Assembly (NCBI GenBank): GCA_013695405.1
Contig: JACDAO010000264.1
Coordinates: 1 to 7,870 of the forward strand
Direction of reading: 5' to 3'
Length of the DNA: 7,870 bases
DNA from: Acidobacteriota bacterium
GTDB taxonomy: Bacteria; Acidobacteriota; Vicinamibacteria; Vicinamibacterales; Vicinamibacteraceae
The notes under the pieces were generated by a model. The model did not search any database and was not told the origin of the DNA. It saw nothing but the letters and a program-made list of their open reading frames with translations. Below, in pieces: positions 6,763 to 7,870 of this stretch. Numbering within the stretch: position 1 is the first letter of the stretch; the number at the start of each line of letters is the position of its first letter. The position numbers and the translations under genes are program-made.

Positions 6763-6778
6763 TTTCCTCCGAAAGGAG
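6763..6778 (+). promoter_or_regulatory. Lipoprotein ribosome binding site within a small hairpin
   Basis: AAGGAG (6773-6778) precedes ATG 6786 by seven bases and sets the start. The four bases CTCC (6767-6770) can pair with GGAG (6775-6778) across a GAAA loop, a GNRA-type tetraloop, hiding the site. An alternative pairing of TTTC (6763-6766) with GAAA (6771-6774) would free it. Both stems are only four pairs, so the effect may be slight. Confidence 0.5.
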
Positions 6779-6785
6779 ACCGACA

Positions 6786-7289
6786 ATGCGCTTCGTCGTA
6801 CTCGCCTTCTCTGTCCTCGCGACCGCGTGCACCGGCACCGCTCCCAGCTCGCCGACGGCGCCTTCAAGCATGGCCTTCGGCACCGGAGCCACGGAGGCCC
6901 GGCGCGGCTCTCAACTACCCATCAGGGGCAATCTGGTGGCCACCGAAACCGTGGCGGGCGCCTTCCATCGCCTGACGGGCTCGGGCGAGGCGACTCATCT
7001 GGGCCGGTTCACCGTGGTGTCAGAGTTCAACGTCATCCCGCCGCCGTTGAGCACGGCGTCCGGCACGGCCGTCTGGTCGGCAGCCAATGGGGACAACCTC
7101 TTCACCACGACAACGGGGCAGGCCGTCATCGCCTTCCCGCTCGCTACCATCGTCGAGACGCACACCATCACGGGGGGCACGGGCCGCTTCGAGAGCACGA
7201 CGGGCAGCATCCTCGTGAAGCGTTCGCTCAGCCTTACGACGCTGCAATCGTCTGCCTCGCTGACCGGGACGATGAATCTGGGGCACTGA
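6786..7289 (+). CDS. Small predicted lipoprotein, beta-rich, function unknown
   Basis: A 167-residue protein. It starts MRFVVLAFSVLATAC, a lipoprotein-type signal with the probable lipidated cysteine at 15, followed by a Ser/Thr/Pro-rich tether to about 35. The rest is rich in beta-branched residues and looks like a small beta barrel or sandwich: GNLVATETV (48-56), GEATHLGRFTVVSEF (67-81), GTAVWSAANGD (93-103), ETHTITGGTGRFESTTGS (124-141). The repeated pattern of a THLGRF motif, an AANGD turn and GGTGRF resembles secreted proteins of Acidobacteria and relatives that recall the allene-oxide-cyclase-like barrel. This is from memory of motifs and gives no function. The lipobox (ATA before Cys) is acceptable but not ideal. 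The start is fixed by AAGGAG seven bases upstream. It is a single-gene unit ending in a strong hairpin, and it is divergent from the winged-helix regulator. Confidence 0.85.
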   Translation: MRFVVLAFSVLATACTGTAPSSPTAPSSMAFGTGATEARRGSQLPIRGNLVATETVAGAFHRLTGSGEATHLGRFTVVSEFNVIPPPLSTASGTAVWSAANGDNLFTTTTGQAVIAFPLATIVETHTITGGTGRFESTTGSILVKRSLSLTTLQSSASLTGTMNLGH

Positions 7290-7298
7290 GCTGGTAGT

Positions 7299-7339
7299 GG
7301 CCGTGCGGGCATCGCCCCCGCACGGCTGGTTCCTTCTAG
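7299..7339 (+). terminator. Rho-independent-type terminator of the lipoprotein gene
   Basis: GCCGTGCGGG (7300-7309) pairs perfectly with CCCGCACGGC (7317-7326) over a seven-base loop, extended by a G-U wobble pair (7299/7327). It begins ten bases after the stop codon. The following tract (GGTTCCTTCT) is only moderately T-rich. The stem would also work on RNA from the other strand, though the next bases there do not give a T-run. Confidence 0.75.
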
Positions 7340-7340
7340 A

Positions 7341-7870
7341 CAGGGTCGAAAATCACCGTCCGTCACGAGTTCCCTGCCGGGGCGGGTGTGACGTGTACAC
7401 GATAGCCGAGACTTCGCAGCTCGCGAATCATCCTCGCGGCGCGACGGTGGGCGCGCGCCCTATTCACCTCCGGGCCGCGTTCCTCGTACGTGACGCCGTC
7501 GTGCAAGACCTTCCACACGAGGCGACAGAGACGATGGGCAATGGCGCCAATCGCTTGCGCGTGGCCGAGACGCCCGACAAACCGCCGGTAGAGCAGCTCG
7601 AAGAGGGTGCCTTTGCTCTTGACCGCGGCGTGCGCGGCTTGATTGAGCAGGCGGCGCATTGGCTTGTTGCCGCTGGGCGCGCGATGACTCCGGTTGACGC
7701 CAGCACTCTCGTCGTGGCCGGGACACGCGCCGACCCACGACGCCAACTGCTTGGCGGTCGGAAACGTCGTGGCGGTGGCTCCCACCTCGGCGATGATCTG
7801 TTGTGCCGAGTCGACACCAAAGCCCGGCACCGCGGCGAGGCGCTGAACGGCGTCTTGATGGCTGCGGAGA
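7341..7870 (-). mobile_element. IS110-family insertion sequence, right part only
   Basis: The transposase C-terminus and the end of the element lie here; the rest is beyond the right edge. The outer boundary is not visible, because IS110 elements lack clear terminal inverted repeats. It must fall between the lipoprotein stop (7289) and the transposase stop (7363), and most likely after the terminator hairpin, so the start given is approximate. Confidence 0.55.
7363..7870 (-). CDS. IS110-family transposase (RNA-guided recombinase), C-terminal 168 residues, cut by window edge
   Basis: The frame is open to the right edge and stops at 7363-7365. Visible residues begin LRSHQDAVQRLAAVPGFG, a helix-hairpin-helix-like segment (about 11-30), followed by the Transposase_20 (IS116/IS110/IS902) domain: FPTAKQLASWVGACPGHDESAGVNRS (36-61), GNKPMRRLLNQAAHAA (67-82), then YRRF and a YEERGP...MIRELRSLGY tail typical of the family. 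The catalytic serine of IS110 recombinases lies in this C-terminal domain. S55 in ESAG is the natural candidate, though I cannot align it here. The N-terminal DEDD RuvC-like domain is outside the window. These enzymes excise and insert the element using a bridge RNA. No stop or frameshift is seen in the visible part. Confidence 0.9.
   Translation of the reverse strand, partial: LRSHQDAVQRLAAVPGFGVDSAQQIIAEVGATATTFPTAKQLASWVGACPGHDESAGVNRSHRAPSGNKPMRRLLNQAAHAAVKSKGTLFELLYRRFVGRLGHAQAIGAIAHRLCRLVWKVLHDGVTYEERGPEVNRARAHRRAARMIRELRSLGYRVHVTPAPAGNS

Noticed and set aside
6731..7297. 188-codon plus-strand frame overlapping the lipoprotein gene
   Set aside because: The translation is His/Arg/Gly-rich without a signal or beta pattern. 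The other frame has a lipoprotein signal, a ribosome binding site and a terminator fitted to its stop.

Overview
This is high-GC, gene-dense DNA. The gene families and their style point to Acidobacteriota, possibly the Vicinamibacteria (Luteitalea-like) branch: a Tat-exported Gfo/Idh/MocA oxidoreductase next to a ThuA-domain protein, a secreted M28 peptidase, and a winged-helix regulator with a membrane segment and TPRs. The taxonomy is an inference from gene content. There is no rRNA or single-copy marker gene here.

Layout. Positions 1-97 (minus) hold only the N-terminus of an exported protein, a clear signal peptide behind a good ribosome binding site. Positions 242-1831 (minus) encode a secreted M28 zinc aminopeptidase with a full metal-ligand set. 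Positions 1850-2034 (minus) hold a decayed C-terminal fragment of a CocE/NonD-type (S15 family) hydrolase, split over two frames. Positions 2056-3447 and 3554-4393 (minus) are a likely operon: a ThuA-like protein transcribed first, then a Tat-signal Gfo/Idh/MocA oxidoreductase. Positions 4609-6612 (minus) encode a CadC-like one-component regulator: cytoplasmic winged helix, one membrane helix, TolB/FlgO-like segment and TPR repeats. Positions 6786-7289 (plus) encode a small predicted lipoprotein, divergent from the regulator and closed by a strong hairpin at 7299-7328. From about 7341 to the right edge lies the C-terminal part of an IS110-family transposase (minus) and the right end of its element.

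How the parts fit. The minus-strand block looks like an accessory catabolic locus for material processed in the envelope (peptides and possibly sugar derivatives). Almost every product carries an export signal. The regulator and the lipoprotein share a 173-bp divergent control region. It contains an AT-rich stretch with back-to-back -10-like hexamers, a perfect 16-bp palindrome, and a small hairpin over the lipoprotein's ribosome binding site. This is the most interesting non-coding part of the window. I found no CRISPR array, tRNA, rRNA or clear defence system.

Stretches without genes: 98-241 has a weak minus-strand promoter candidate. 1832-2055 is mostly the hydrolase relic. 3448-3553 has nothing but a ribosome binding site. 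4394-4608 has a weak promoter candidate. 6613-6785 is the divergent control region. 7290-7362 has the terminator and the IS end.
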